Positions 63,967 to 64,000 of a stretch of DNA of 64,000 nt are shown piece by piece. The first letter of the stretch is position 1. Each line of letters opens with the position of its first letter. The notes beneath the pieces were generated by a model. That model saw only the letters and a list, made by a program, of their open reading frames with translations. It searched no databases and was not told the origin of the DNA. Both the position numbers and the translations under genes were made by a program. Source of the DNA: Winogradskyella sp046545555 (GTDB lineage: Bacteria > Bacteroidota > Bacteroidia > Flavobacteriales > Flavobacteriaceae); contig NZ_JBHZTH010000001.1 of the NCBI RefSeq assembly GCF_046545555.1, positions 744,001 through 808,000 on the forward strand, given 5' to 3'.

Positions 63967-64000
63967 ATGGCTACACTTTTCACAAAAATCGTTAATGGCG
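63967..64000 (+). CDS. HIT family protein, 3'-truncated by the window
   Basis: Only the first 11 codons are visible: 'MATLFTKIVNG'. This matches the typical beginning of bacterial HIT (histidine triad, Hint-like) nucleotide hydrolases, which continue with a 'EIPCYKI'-type stretch. The gene continues beyond the window, so the His-x-His-x-His site cannot be checked. Confidence 0.65.
   Translation, partial: MATLFTKIVNG

Overview
The window is AT-rich chromosomal DNA from a member of the Bacteroidota, most likely a marine Flavobacteriaceae. Evidence: a C-terminal T9SS sorting domain, gliding genes gldD and gldE, a Bacteroidota-type two-gene TonB receptor/lipoprotein locus, a dimeric eukaryote-like glycyl-tRNA synthetase, promoters of the TAnnTTTG type, and starts without Shine-Dalgarno sequences. 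I saw no rRNA or tRNA gene, CRISPR array, insertion sequence or prophage. The region looks like vertically inherited core genome with some lineage-specific surface proteins.

Layout. 1-2.5 kb: the 3' end of a secreted surface protein and a Crp/Fnr regulator. 2.7-8.2 kb: ileS, a DksA/TraR-like protein, lspA and a GH5-like lipoprotein. 8.2-11.1 kb (minus): a compact operon of a retropepsin-like RimB, RimK, an M14-type deacylase and a folate cyclo-ligase. 11.1-15.2 kb: uvrC and a patatin/beta-barrel fusion. 15.4-23.3 kb: tyrosine breakdown (hmgA, a small membrane protein, hppD), then a DUF3108 protein, kynA, an M23 lipoprotein and pgi. 23.4-27.7 kb: a TonB receptor with a repeat-built lipoprotein. 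27.7-31.2 kb (minus): mutY, ssb, gldE, gldD. 31.3-33.5 kb: HU, a 29-residue basic protein and rng. 33.5-42.4 kb: an aldo/keto reductase, an OmpA lipoprotein, exonuclease III, a very large unknown barrel protein, a small barrel and glyS. 42.4-54.0 kb: mixed envelope and hypothetical proteins, comF, an omega-amidase, a methionine-type aminotransferase, a two-component system and a possible secreted caspase-fold protein. 54.1-60.3 kb: ahcY, then a tight plus-strand run of phosphopantetheinyl transferase, PcrB-like prenyltransferase, thiamine-binding protein, PnuC-type transporter, P-loop kinase, DUF4301 protein and ArfB. 60.3-62.8 kb: a TPP riboswitch controlling a TonB receptor. 62.8-64 kb: a degenerate Rieske-like lipoprotein, greA and the start of a HIT protein.

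How the genes fit together. The clearest functional unit is thiamine uptake: the TPP-controlled outer-membrane receptor lies next to a cytosolic thiamine-binding protein, a PnuC-family permease and a NadR-like kinase. hmgA/hppD and kynA give oxidative breakdown of tyrosine and tryptophan. The RimB/RimK/M14 operon looks like a peptide-ligase and peptidase system, likely acting on ribosomal protein bS6. The aminotransferase and omega-amidase fit the glutamine-transaminase branch of methionine salvage. Regulatory observations include likely leaderless starts for uvrC and glyS, terminator-like hairpins directly before lspA and at the very start of the greA transcript, and a boxA-like element before rng.
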